NCBI GenBank assembly: GCA_031426455.1
Contig: JANPLI010000205.1
Coordinates: 1 to 64,000 of the forward strand
Direction: 5' to 3'
DNA length: 64,000 nt
Source of the DNA: JANNMJ01 sp031426455
Lineage (GTDB): Bacteria > Bacteroidota > Bacteroidia > Cytophagales > Hymenobacteraceae
Part shown: positions 51,478-59,179 of the stretch, piece after piece
Numbering within the stretch: the first letter of the stretch is position 1
Layout of the letters: each line of letters begins with the position of its first letter
The notes under the pieces: model-generated
Told to the model about the DNA's origin: nothing
The model's database searches: none
Seen by the model: only the letters and a program-made list of their open reading frames with translations
Program-made: the position numbers and the translations under genes

Positions 51478-52254
51478 ATGTTATTCCTCCACGACCCGGC
51501 GGCGGCCGCCGCCGCCGCGCCGCATCTGGCAATGAACGATGCGGTGGGTTTCACCTTCTCGATGGGCTTTATGGCCCTGTTTGCGGCTTCGCTGTTTTTT
51601 CTGCTGGAACGCCAGCACGTGCCCGCCCGCTGGGTGACGGCCATGACCACCGCCGGCATCATCTGCGGCCTGGCAGGCGTTAATTATTTATACATGAGAA
51701 ATATTTACCTGGAAACCGGCGTCTCGCCGATTCAATTCCGGTATATCGACTGGGCCTTGACCGTGCCGCTGCTTTGCGCCGAGTTTTATTTGTTGCTACG
51801 GCCGGGCGGGGCGCCCATTTCGTCGCTCTACACCCTTGTGGGCGGCGCTTTCTGGATGATTGGATTCGGCTACATTGGCGAAGTGAACACGCAGTACGGC
51901 ATGCTGATGGGCGCCGTCTCGTCGCTGGGCTACTTCGTGATCGTTTACGAAGTCTGGTTTGGGCGCCTCAACAAGCTGGCCAGTAACCTGACGAACGAAG
52001 AAGTGGTGCGGGCCTTCAATTTCCTGGGCTACTTTATCCTGGTCGGCTGGGCCATCTACCCCATCGGCTATATGACCCAGGCCAACAACCTCCTCAGCGG
52101 CCTGCACCTGAATATGGACCTGATCTACAACTTCGGTGACTCGATCAACAAAATCGGGTTTGGCCTCGTGATCTACACGATGGCAAAATCGCAGCGCGTC
52201 CGCGAAGAAGTGGACCAGGCTCGGCGCGAGGACTTTGCCGTCAGCAACGGCTAA
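51478..52254 (+). CDS. Light-driven proton-pump rhodopsin (proteorhodopsin/xanthorhodopsin group)
   Basis: A seven-helix retinal protein of 258 residues that should pump protons outward in light. Retinal lysine is K225 (DSINKIGFG) with counterion D221. Helix C reads RYIDWALTVPLLCAEFY: D91 (acceptor), T95 and E102 (donor) give the DTE motif of proton pumps. L99 sits at the spectral-tuning position, predicting green absorption. G145 falls at the fenestration position that lets a carotenoid antenna bind in xanthorhodopsin. N69 replaces the usual helix-B histidine (H75 of proteorhodopsin). These positions come from ungapped comparison with sequences I remember. Retinal would need a beta-carotene cleavage enzyme, not seen here. 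I chose ATG 51478. Confidence 0.96.
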   Translation: MLFLHDPAAAAAAAPHLAMNDAVGFTFSMGFMALFAASLFFLLERQHVPARWVTAMTTAGIICGLAGVNYLYMRNIYLETGVSPIQFRYIDWALTVPLLCAEFYLLLRPGGAPISSLYTLVGGAFWMIGFGYIGEVNTQYGMLMGAVSSLGYFVIVYEVWFGRLNKLASNLTNEEVVRAFNFLGYFILVGWAIYPIGYMTQANNLLSGLHLNMDLIYNFGDSINKIGFGLVIYTMAKSQRVREEVDQARREDFAVSNG

Positions 52255-52367
52255 TCAGCGCCCTTTCTTCGTGAACTGATGCTGTGGTCGCCCCGTGGGG
52301 TGGTTGCCCGTTCGCCCGGCAGCTTCCCACGGGGCCTTCCCTTCCCCCTCGTCTTTCCTTTTCCGTT

Positions 52368-53003
52368 ATGCAAAACCCTTTCGCACCGAAGCGAGTCGTG
52401 GCCCGGCCTGAGCCACAGCCTACGCCCCCCGCTACGGCACCTATCCCGGTCCCTGCCCCCGCCGCGACAACCCCGCCGCCCGCTGTTCCGCCCGCCGCAG
52501 CACCGCGCGCGCCTTTTACGCCCCCGTCATCGCTGCCGCCCCGGGCATCAGCGCCCCCGCCACCAGTGGCTCCGCCGCCACCTGCGGCGCCCGCACCGTT
52601 TCGCCCCATTACTCCGGCTTCGTCAGTGGCGGCGCGGCATAACGCGATGCAACAGGCCGTCGATAGCATCGCCTTGAGCTTACCCGGCACGGTGGCCGTG
52701 TTCGTGGCCGATTCCGAAACCGGATTGCTCGAAATGGCGGATCAGCAAAGCGTTCCGGAGCAAAACGAAGCCGTAGCCGCTTATTATGCCCAGGTGATGC
52801 GCTTACAGCGCCGCGCCCTGGATGCTACAGGCGTGGGGCAGCAGAAAATGCAGAATATGGTCTTCCAGTCGAGCCGCCACTACCACGCGCTGTACCCGGT
52901 GGAAGGCAGTCGCTTTTTGTGCCTCGTCGTCGATCAGCGTCAAACCAACTTGGCGATGCTCTGGCGTCTGTTGGCCACTTACGCGCCACAGCTGCAGGGG
53001 TAA
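52368..53003 (+). CDS. Roadblock/LC7-like protein 2 with proline-rich N-terminus
   Basis: A 211-residue protein. Residues 10-90 are almost wholly proline, alanine and threonine (a PPAVPP-type disordered arm). The C-terminal domain (about 95-211) is a divergent Roadblock-like fold: AMQQAVDSIALSLPGTVAVFVADSETGLLEMAD, helix EAVAAYYAQVMRLQRRAL, strands NMVFQSSRHYHALYPV and FLCLVVDQ, helix TNLAMLWRLLATYAPQ. It follows the rhodopsin gene by 113 bp on the same strand, so cotranscription is possible. It is less similar to its two paralogues than they are to each other. Confidence 0.7.
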   Translation: MQNPFAPKRVVARPEPQPTPPATAPIPVPAPAATTPPPAVPPAAAPRAPFTPPSSLPPRASAPPPPVAPPPPAAPAPFRPITPASSVAARHNAMQQAVDSIALSLPGTVAVFVADSETGLLEMADQQSVPEQNEAVAAYYAQVMRLQRRALDATGVGQQKMQNMVFQSSRHYHALYPVEGSRFLCLVVDQRQTNLAMLWRLLATYAPQLQG

Positions 53004-53113
53004 GCGGTCAGCCATCAGCTTCAAACTGAAAGCCAACCTGCTCATAAACAAGCAGAAGCCGAGTGTCAACTATTGGATGATTGGTGGTTGATCTCTCCTC
53101 TTCATCCCGAAAC

Positions 53114-53155
53114 AAACCGGCCCCGCCTGTGCTGTTGCACGAGCGGGGCCGGTTT
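53114..53155. terminator. Bidirectional terminator between Roadblock-like genes 2 and 3
   Basis: AAACCGGCCCCGC (53114-53126) and GCGGGGCCGGTTT (53143-53155) form a perfect 13-bp stem with a 16-nt loop, A-rich before and T-rich after. It lies between convergent genes. Confidence 0.85.
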
Positions 53156-53185
53156 ACGTTTAGGATGAACCTTTGAAGGCCCTTT

Positions 53186-53704
53186 TTAAATCTGCTGCGC
53201 GTAGCGGCGCACGACTTCGCGGGCGATGGCCACATTGGTTTCGCGCGGCGAGACCGCCAGATACAGAAACTGCGAGCCGTCGGGCGAAAGCCGCAGCAAG
53301 TGCAACTGCGATTCGAGCGTGACCAGCAGGTCGTCGACCCGGTCGCCGGATAACTGCATTGCCTGCATCACCTGGCGCTGCTGCTTGATGACCTCTGTAT
53401 GATAGGCGCCCGCTGTATCAGCATCGAAGGCGGGATTCGACGAGTAGCTGGCCAGGCTCATTCCTGTTTCCAGATCGACGATTGCCACCGCTAACAGGCC
53501 GGGCAGTTCATTGCGAATCGCATCCACCGTCTGGCCGGGGGGTGTGTTGTTAAAATAAGCCATTGGCTCAGACGAAGAAGAAAGGGGAGAAGAGGAAAAG
53601 AAAGGGGCATCAGATTCTGACGCCGCCGCAGCGATCGCCTGAAGCCGCCGAATTTTGACTGAAGCGGGCTCCTGCCCGTGGAGCCGCAATCGCTTGCGTT
53701 TCAT
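53186..53704 (-). CDS. Roadblock/LC7-like protein 3
   Basis: A 172-residue protein with a basic N-terminus (MKRKRLRLHGQ), a serine-rich stretch (about 33-46), then a Roadblock-like domain (about 55-172): TVDAIRNELPGLLAVAIVDLETGMSLASYSS, helix DADTAGAYHTEVIKQQRQVMQAM, strands DDLLVTLESQLHLLRL and QFLYLAVSPRETNVAI. It is closest to the protein at 50299. A -7-like box ends only 5 bp before this ATG, so the transcript may be leaderless or translation may begin at the Met codon at 53563. Confidence 0.72.
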   Translation of the reverse strand: MKRKRLRLHGQEPASVKIRRLQAIAAAASESDAPFFSSSPLSSSSEPMAYFNNTPPGQTVDAIRNELPGLLAVAIVDLETGMSLASYSSNPAFDADTAGAYHTEVIKQQRQVMQAMQLSGDRVDDLLVTLESQLHLLRLSPDGSQFLYLAVSPRETNVAIAREVVRRYAQQI

Positions 53705-53708
53705 TACA

Positions 53709-53716
53709 CAAACCTA
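53709..53716 (-). promoter_or_regulatory. Candidate -7 box of Roadblock-like gene 3
   Basis: TAGGTTTG on the minus strand fits TAnnTTTG. It ends five bases before the ATG at 53704, implying a leaderless message or a start further inside. Confidence 0.35.
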
Positions 53717-53796
53717 CTCAGTTTCGAGGGTATTTCCGCGCAACCGAGAGCCTTATTTTTTGTTCGCGCCGCCGGCCAGCGCACGGCCCCCAGCCG

Positions 53797-53804
53797 TACC
53801 TTTG
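53797..53804 (+). promoter_or_regulatory. Candidate -7 box of the glutamate dehydrogenase gene
   Basis: TACCTTTG fits TAnnTTTG exactly, 78 bp before the gdhA ATG. No -33 TTTG lies at the usual distance. Confidence 0.4.
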
Positions 53805-53882
53805 TAGAGCGTGTCGATCCGCCGTTAGGGTGGGTTGATACAACCTTCTTTACAACCCAATCAACCCCCACTTATTCAGCCG

Positions 53883-55172
53883 ATGAGCCGCCATACCGCC
53901 GCCTACAAGGAGCCTGCTCCGATCCACGACCGCGAGAACCCGTTTGCCTCGATGATGGCCCGCTTCGACAGCGCCGCCGACGTGCTGGGCCTCGACGATG
54001 AAACCTACAACGTCCTCAAATCGCCGGCCCGGCAGGTGCTAGTTTCCCTGCCCGTGACGATGGACGACGGCAAGGTCCGCGTCTTCGAAGGCTTCCGCGT
54101 GATTCACTCCACCATCCTCGGCCCGTCGAAGGGCGGCATCCGTTACGACAAAGGCGTTTTCCTGGACGAAGTGAAGGCCCTGGCCGCCTGGATGACCTGG
54201 AAATGCGCCGTCGTGGATATTCCCTACGGCGGGGCCAAGGGCGGCATCATCTGCGACCCGACCACGATGTCGGACGGCGAGAAGGAGCGCCTGACCCGCG
54301 CTTACACCGCCTCGCTGGCCGATATTTTCGGTGAAGATCAGGATATCCCCGCGCCTGATATGGGCACCGGCCCGCGCGAAATGGCGTGGCTGATGGACGA
54401 ATACTCCAAAATCCGGGGTAAGACCGTGAACGCCGTCGTGACGGGTAAGCCCCTCGTGCTGGGCGGCTCGCTGGGCCGCACGGAAGCCACCGGACGCGGC
54501 GTGATGGTCAGCACCTTAGCTGCACTCGCCAAGCTGGAAATGAAGCCGGAAGAAACCAGTTGCGTGGTGCAGGGCTTCGGCAATGTCGGTTCCTGGGCCG
54601 CCCGCCTGCTGGCCGAGCGCGGCGTGAAAGTGAAAGGCGTATCCGATATCAGCGGCGCCTACTGGAACGAGGACGGTATCGATATCGAAGCCGCCATCAT
54701 CTTCAAAGATGCCAACGCAGGCCGCCTGAACGGTTTCAAAGGTGCCACCCCAATGCCCGCCGACGATCTGCTGACTTCGGCCGTGGACGTGCTGGTACCC
54801 GCCGCCGTGGAAAACGTGATCACGGACCAGAACGCCGACCGCATTCAGGCGAAACTGATCGTGGAGGGCGCCAACGGCCCTACAGCCGCTTCCGCCGACG
54901 ATATTCTGAAGGAGAAAGGCATTATGGTCGTGCCCGACATTCTGGCCAATGCCGGCGGCGTGACGGTAAGCTACTTCGAGTGGGTGCAGAACCGGATGGG
55001 CTTCAAGTGGGACCTCGAAACGGTGAACCAGCGCGCCGACCACATTATGTCCGAGGCCTTCAACAAGGTGTACGCCACGGCCCAGCGCCATAACGTTTCG
55101 CTGCGCATCGCGGCTTATATCGTAGCCATCGATAAGGTAGCGACGACTTACCGCTTCCGGGGAGGTTTTTAA
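53883..55172 (+). CDS. gdhA: Glutamate dehydrogenase
   Basis: Interconverts glutamate and 2-oxoglutarate plus ammonia; cytoplasmic hexamer. The 429-residue protein shows PSKGGIRYDKGVFLDEVKALA, the catalytic region CAVVDIPYGGAKGGI (active lysine in GGAKGG), PAPDMGTGPREMAWLMDEY, and the Rossmann segment VVQGFGNVGSWAARLL. The C-terminus NAGGVTVSYFEW is typical. Length and motifs fit the GDH II small type. ATG 53883 is preferred to an earlier TTG-region start. It stands alone with its own candidate promoter and terminator. Confidence 0.96.
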   Translation: MSRHTAAYKEPAPIHDRENPFASMMARFDSAADVLGLDDETYNVLKSPARQVLVSLPVTMDDGKVRVFEGFRVIHSTILGPSKGGIRYDKGVFLDEVKALAAWMTWKCAVVDIPYGGAKGGIICDPTTMSDGEKERLTRAYTASLADIFGEDQDIPAPDMGTGPREMAWLMDEYSKIRGKTVNAVVTGKPLVLGGSLGRTEATGRGVMVSTLAALAKLEMKPEETSCVVQGFGNVGSWAARLLAERGVKVKGVSDISGAYWNEDGIDIEAAIIFKDANAGRLNGFKGATPMPADDLLTSAVDVLVPAAVENVITDQNADRIQAKLIVEGANGPTAASADDILKEKGIMVVPDILANAGGVTVSYFEWVQNRMGFKWDLETVNQRADHIMSEAFNKVYATAQRHNVSLRIAAYIVAIDKVATTYRFRGGF

Positions 55173-55294
55173 ATTACTGAGCGACTGAGTGTGCTGAGTG
55201 ACTGAGTGGCTCTATTTGACTGGCTTCTTGTAGTAGCTGGTTTGGTCAGGAAAACCTGTTCGCTCTGACCATAGCACCGTTCGATTTGGAATTT

Positions 55295-55354
55295 AGAATG
55301 CCCGCTTTTGGCCCCGTTCCCCCTTTGAGGGACGGAGCCGAAAGCGGGCATTCT
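55295..55354 (+). terminator. Long hairpin between gdhA and psd
   Basis: AGAATGCCCGCTTT (55295-55308) and AAAGCGGGCATTCT (55341-55354) pair perfectly. The inner GGCCCCGTTCCC and GGGACGGAGCC extend the stem with small mismatches. It is 122 bp after the gdhA stop; the gap before it holds GACTGAGTG-type word repeats (55178-55210). Confidence 0.7.
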
Positions 55355-55400
55355 GGCTTGGCTGCCGTTTCTTTGTCGGCCTGACGCCTTTTACGCCTCA

Positions 55401-56063
55401 ATGAAAATCCACAAAGAAGGCCGCCGGATTCTGTTTTTTACGGCTTTGGGCCTACTGGTACTCAATGCCGCGCTGGGCTACTGGCTGACGAACCGCAACG
55501 TCGTCACGGTTTTCGTGGTGGTTTCGGTGCTGGTATTTCTGATTCTGCTCCAATTTTTCCGCTCGCCGTTGCGGCACCTGCTGCTGCACGACGACCTGCT
55601 GCTGGCCCCCGCCGATGGCAAGGTGGTGGTGATCGAAGATGTCTTCGAGCCGGAGTACTTCAACGGAATGCGGAAGCAGATTTCGATTTTTATGTCGCCC
55701 ATCAACGTCCACATCACCCGCAACCCGGTGTCGGGGATGGTGAAATTCTTCCGGTATCACCCCGGCAAGTATCTGGTGGCGTGGCACCCGAAAAGCTCGA
55801 CCAAGAACGAGCGCACCACGGTGGTGGTAGAGTCGGCAGCTGGTCCGGAAGTGCTCTTCCGCCAGATTGCCGGCGCAATGGCCCGGCGGATCGTCTGGTA
55901 CGTGGCCGTGGGCGACGAAGTGACCCAGGGCGACGAGTTCGGCTTCATCAAGTTCGGCTCCCGGGTGGATATGTTCGTGCCCCTGGACACGGAAATCAAT
56001 GTCCAGATCGGCGAAAAAACGACGGGCGGTGTGACCGTCATCGGCCGGCTGAAGGCGGTATAG
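55401..56063 (+). CDS. psd: Phosphatidylserine decarboxylase
   Basis: Converts phosphatidylserine to phosphatidylethanolamine at the inner membrane. The 220-residue short-form enzyme starts with two membrane segments (ILFFTALGLLVLNAALGYW, VVTVFVVVSVLVFLILLQFF), then LLLAPADGKVVVIEDV, ISIFMSPINVHITRNPVSG (conserved histidine) and FGFIKFGSRVDMFVP. The FGS is the self-cleavage site that makes the pyruvoyl group. In many Bacteroidetes it lies next to cdsA; here 5 kb separate them. Confidence 0.95.
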   Translation: MKIHKEGRRILFFTALGLLVLNAALGYWLTNRNVVTVFVVVSVLVFLILLQFFRSPLRHLLLHDDLLLAPADGKVVVIEDVFEPEYFNGMRKQISIFMSPINVHITRNPVSGMVKFFRYHPGKYLVAWHPKSSTKNERTTVVVESAAGPEVLFRQIAGAMARRIVWYVAVGDEVTQGDEFGFIKFGSRVDMFVPLDTEINVQIGEKTTGGVTVIGRLKAV

Positions 56064-56389
56064 GCCACTTCCAGGGGCGTGGCCGCGGCCAACTGCATCT
56101 CGTTCCTGCTGACAGCCCACTCCAGCAGGGACCGCCAGATTTAGGCTTTGGCTTCGTCCGGACCGAGACGGCAGACCAAGCAACACCTGCGCGCAAATGC
56201 GCCGGCGGCGGCACGATGCGCGCGGTAGAGGGCGGGAAAGCGTAATCAGCCGGAAGGATTCGGCGAGTTTTCCAGTGCGTTCGCCGAGCCGGAAAATCGG
56301 TTGGCGGGAACCTCACCCAATGATGTGGTTGGAAGGCTGAAAAGAGGCGGTAACATTGTCACGGGTTTCACTAGACGCCCTCATTTTCA
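56064..56389. other. Intergenic region between psd and the GH5-like gene
   Basis: This 326-bp gap has no gene I can support. The palindrome GGCCGCGGCC and a 6-bp inverted repeat CGGCGA/TCGCCG are present, but nothing convincing as terminator or promoter. Confidence 0.4.
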
Positions 56390-58924
56390 ATGGCATCGCA
56401 CTCACTTTTTCGTCTTGCGCTAGCCCTAAGTGGGCTGGCAATTATGGCCCCCGCTGCTGCCGGAGCCGCCCCCCTGATCGGCACCCCGGTGCCGGTAGCG
56501 ACCTCGGTGGGCCGCTACCAAAAATTCGAGGCAAGGGTGCCCGTCACGGGCACCGTTTACGCGAATCCCTACGAATTCGCGACGACGGCGGGTGGCGCCC
56601 TGCTACAGGCCACCTTCACGGCCCCGAGCGGCGCGCAAACCACCATCGACGGCTTCTGGGCCGATGGCTATACGATGACCAACCCCGCGACGGGCGCCGT
56701 GACCGCCCAGGCCGCCCAAAACGGCTGGCGGGTGCGGTTTACGCCCACCGAGGCGGGGACTTACCGCTATACGCTCCGTTTTCAGGACGGCGGGGGCACC
56801 GCACCGGCCGTCAGCGGCGCATTCACCGCGACGGCTTCCAGCGCCAACGGCTTCGTGCGCCGGCAGACGGGCAAAACATACCTGCGCTTTGATTCCGGCG
56901 CGCCCTATTTCCCGGTGGGCGAAAACCTGGCCTGGGGTGCCGGTCAGGGCATCGGGACGATGAAAACCTACCTCGACCCGCTAGTGGCGAACCGCGCCAA
57001 CTGTATCCGGGTGTGGCTCTGCTACTGGGGCCTGGAACTGGAGTGGAAGGCCGGCACCGGCCCGGGACTGGCGGGCCTGAAGCGGTATTCGCAGCAAAAT
57101 GCGTTTTCGCTCGACTGGCTCCTCGACTACTGCGCAGCCAATGGCCTCTACGTCGAGCTTTGTCTGGCTAACCACGGCCAGTTGCAGGGCGTGGGCGGCC
57201 CTAACTCGCAATGGGCCACCAACCCTTATAGTGCAGCCAACGGCGGGCCCTGCGCTACGCCGGTCAGCTATTTCAGCAACGCCACTGCCAAAGCCACTTA
57301 CAAAAACAAGCTGCGCTACCTGAGCGCCCGCTACGCATTCAGCCCGAATCTGTTGGCCTGGGAGCTGTACAATGAACTGGATTTGGTGGACAATTACTCG
57401 TCGGCCAATACGGCGGCGTGGTGCGGCGAGATGGCCGCCTACCTCAAGAGCGTGGACCCAAACCGCCACCTCGTCAGCAACTCCTATGCGATGAGCAACG
57501 GCGACGCGGCGGTCTGGAACAATGCCAGCATTGATTTCACCCAAACCCACCTCTATCAGCGGCGCCCGGATCTGGAAACCTCGCTCGCCACCGCCGCCGA
57601 TGCCCTGCGCGCGGCCCACAACAAGCCCTACCTGAGCGGCGAGTTTGGCCTGGAAACGGATAACGGCCTGACGGTCGGCACCGACCCTTCGGGTTCGTCG
57701 TTCCGCAACACGCTCTGGGCATCGGCTTTCAATGGGTCGATGGGCGCGGGCCTGACCTGGTGGTGGGACGAGTGGATTCATCCCCGCGCCACCACCACGT
57801 ACCCGCTCATCAAGCAGTTGCGCAACTTTATGGATGCCAACGTGAACGTGGCCACCGGCAACTTTGCCCCCGTAAAGCCCGAACTGCGCACCCTGACTGG
57901 GGGCACCTGCACGATCACGCCGGGTTATAGCGGCTTCCAGCCCCCCGCCTACGCGGCCACTAAAGCCCCATACAGCGCCTTAACCATTGCCGCTGATGGT
58001 ACACTGGCCCCCGCCGTCCTTGGTCGGCACCTGTTCGGCTCCTGGAACCCCTTGCAGCGTAACCCGCCGACGTTCAGCTTCACGATGCCCACGGCCGGCC
58101 AGGCCAGCGTGAAGGTCGCCGCGATTGGGGTCGCCGCCACGCTCACCATTAAGGTCGATGGGGTGCTGGTGCTCTCGAAGGTGAATCCCGGCGCCAACAC
58201 CACTTACAACGTGAACCTGACGGCCGGTACCCACACCCTGACGCTGGACAATACCGGCACTGACTGGCTCGAAATCGGGGCGTTGGCACTGACGAATTTC
58301 CAGCCCCGCGTCACGGGCAGCGCCCTGCGCGACGGCAACCGGCTGGTAGGCTATGTCCGGCTGCGCGATTACCAGTTTCAGTACCTGGCGGCGAACAACC
58401 AGGTGGCCCCCCCGGCCGTCAGCGGGGCCACGCTTACGGTGCGCAGTCTGACGATGGGCACCTCGTACACCGCCAAGTTCACCAGCGTGCTGACTGGCGC
58501 CGTGCTGAGTTCCGCCACGCTGGTAGCGCCCGCCACGGGGGTCGTCACGTTTCCGCTGCCCACGTTAGCTTGGGACGCCGCTTTTGTGGTGAAACCCACC
58601 GGCAGCGCCCGCCCGGCGCCAACGGTGGAAGAGCCGGCTACAGCCGCTATCCGCCCGGCAACGCTGCCCGAACTCAACCTCTATCCCAACCCCGCTTCAG
58701 CGGCTTCCGCAGTAGCCGTGGAGTTGGTCGAGCCACTGGCAGGGCCGGTGCAATACACCTTATTCGACCTGACAGGTCGCCGCTGCTGGACCACGACCGA
58801 CCCGGAGACGGCCGCCACCGTCCGGCGCCAGGCCATTCCCCTGGCCGGGCTGCCTGCCGGCGCCTACGTGCTGCACGTGCATACACCCGCCGGACAGCGC
58901 AGCGCGCGGCTGGTGTTGGAATAG
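56390..58924 (+). CDS. Secreted GH5-like glycoside hydrolase with T9SS sorting domain
   Basis: An extracellular enzyme of 844 residues. The signal peptide ends near AAGAAP. A DUF5060-like beta sandwich (about 35-155) leads to a TIM barrel (about 165-480) of the GH5/clan A type: PVGENLAWGAG, RVWLCYWGLELEW, acid/base E329 in WELYNELDL, nucleophile E418 in SGEFGLE, and WWWDEWIHP. A carbohydrate-binding-like sandwich (about 550-640) and further beta domain follow. The C-terminus (about 765-844) is a T9SS type A sorting domain (LNLYPNPASAAS ... YTLFDLTGRR ... LPAGAYVLHV). The likely substrate is a plant or microbial beta-glucan or mannan; it cannot be fixed here. Confidence 0.92.
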   Translation: MASHSLFRLALALSGLAIMAPAAAGAAPLIGTPVPVATSVGRYQKFEARVPVTGTVYANPYEFATTAGGALLQATFTAPSGAQTTIDGFWADGYTMTNPATGAVTAQAAQNGWRVRFTPTEAGTYRYTLRFQDGGGTAPAVSGAFTATASSANGFVRRQTGKTYLRFDSGAPYFPVGENLAWGAGQGIGTMKTYLDPLVANRANCIRVWLCYWGLELEWKAGTGPGLAGLKRYSQQNAFSLDWLLDYCAANGLYVELCLANHGQLQGVGGPNSQWATNPYSAANGGPCATPVSYFSNATAKATYKNKLRYLSARYAFSPNLLAWELYNELDLVDNYSSANTAAWCGEMAAYLKSVDPNRHLVSNSYAMSNGDAAVWNNASIDFTQTHLYQRRPDLETSLATAADALRAAHNKPYLSGEFGLETDNGLTVGTDPSGSSFRNTLWASAFNGSMGAGLTWWWDEWIHPRATTTYPLIKQLRNFMDANVNVATGNFAPVKPELRTLTGGTCTITPGYSGFQPPAYAATKAPYSALTIAADGTLAPAVLGRHLFGSWNPLQRNPPTFSFTMPTAGQASVKVAAIGVAATLTIKVDGVLVLSKVNPGANTTYNVNLTAGTHTLTLDNTGTDWLEIGALALTNFQPRVTGSALRDGNRLVGYVRLRDYQFQYLAANNQVAPPAVSGATLTVRSLTMGTSYTAKFTSVLTGAVLSSATLVAPATGVVTFPLPTLAWDAAFVVKPTGSARPAPTVEEPATAAIRPATLPELNLYPNPASAASAVAVELVEPLAGPVQYTLFDLTGRRCWTTTDPETAATVRRQAIPLAGLPAGAYVLHVHTPAGQRSARLVLE

Positions 58925-59063
58925 CCGCCCAGTTCCAAGTATTCGGGGTTAGGTTTTGGGCGTTCGGTTTTAGGTTTTGGGTCTGACACCCGACGGCGAA
59001 CGCCCAGAGCCAAAACATAATCGTTCTGGGCGGCAGCGGCCCCCACGCGGCACGAGACCATAG

Positions 59064-59080
59064 TCCCACGGTCCGTGGGA
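59064..59080. repeat. Short palindrome in the GH5/aminotransferase intergenic gap
   Basis: TCCCACGG-T-CCGTGGGA is a perfect odd palindrome. Upstream, GGTTTTGGG words are repeated (58950-58980), and a 9-bp inverted repeat, GGGCGTTCG at 58958 and CGAACGCCC at 58997, lies between converging genes. Confidence 0.5.
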
Positions 59081-59179
59081 AGCAGTCTCACAGATTGGGG
59101 GCGCTATGCTTATGGTCAAAGCATCCCGGCAAGCGCCACGTCACGTTGGGGCGTTTGCCTGACGTGGGGTTTGCGGGGC

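Noticed and set aside
50299..53704. Retinal-producing beta-carotene dioxygenase (blh) next to the rhodopsin
   Set aside because: All neighbouring genes were read; none has membrane-oxygenase features, so retinal synthesis must be encoded elsewhere.
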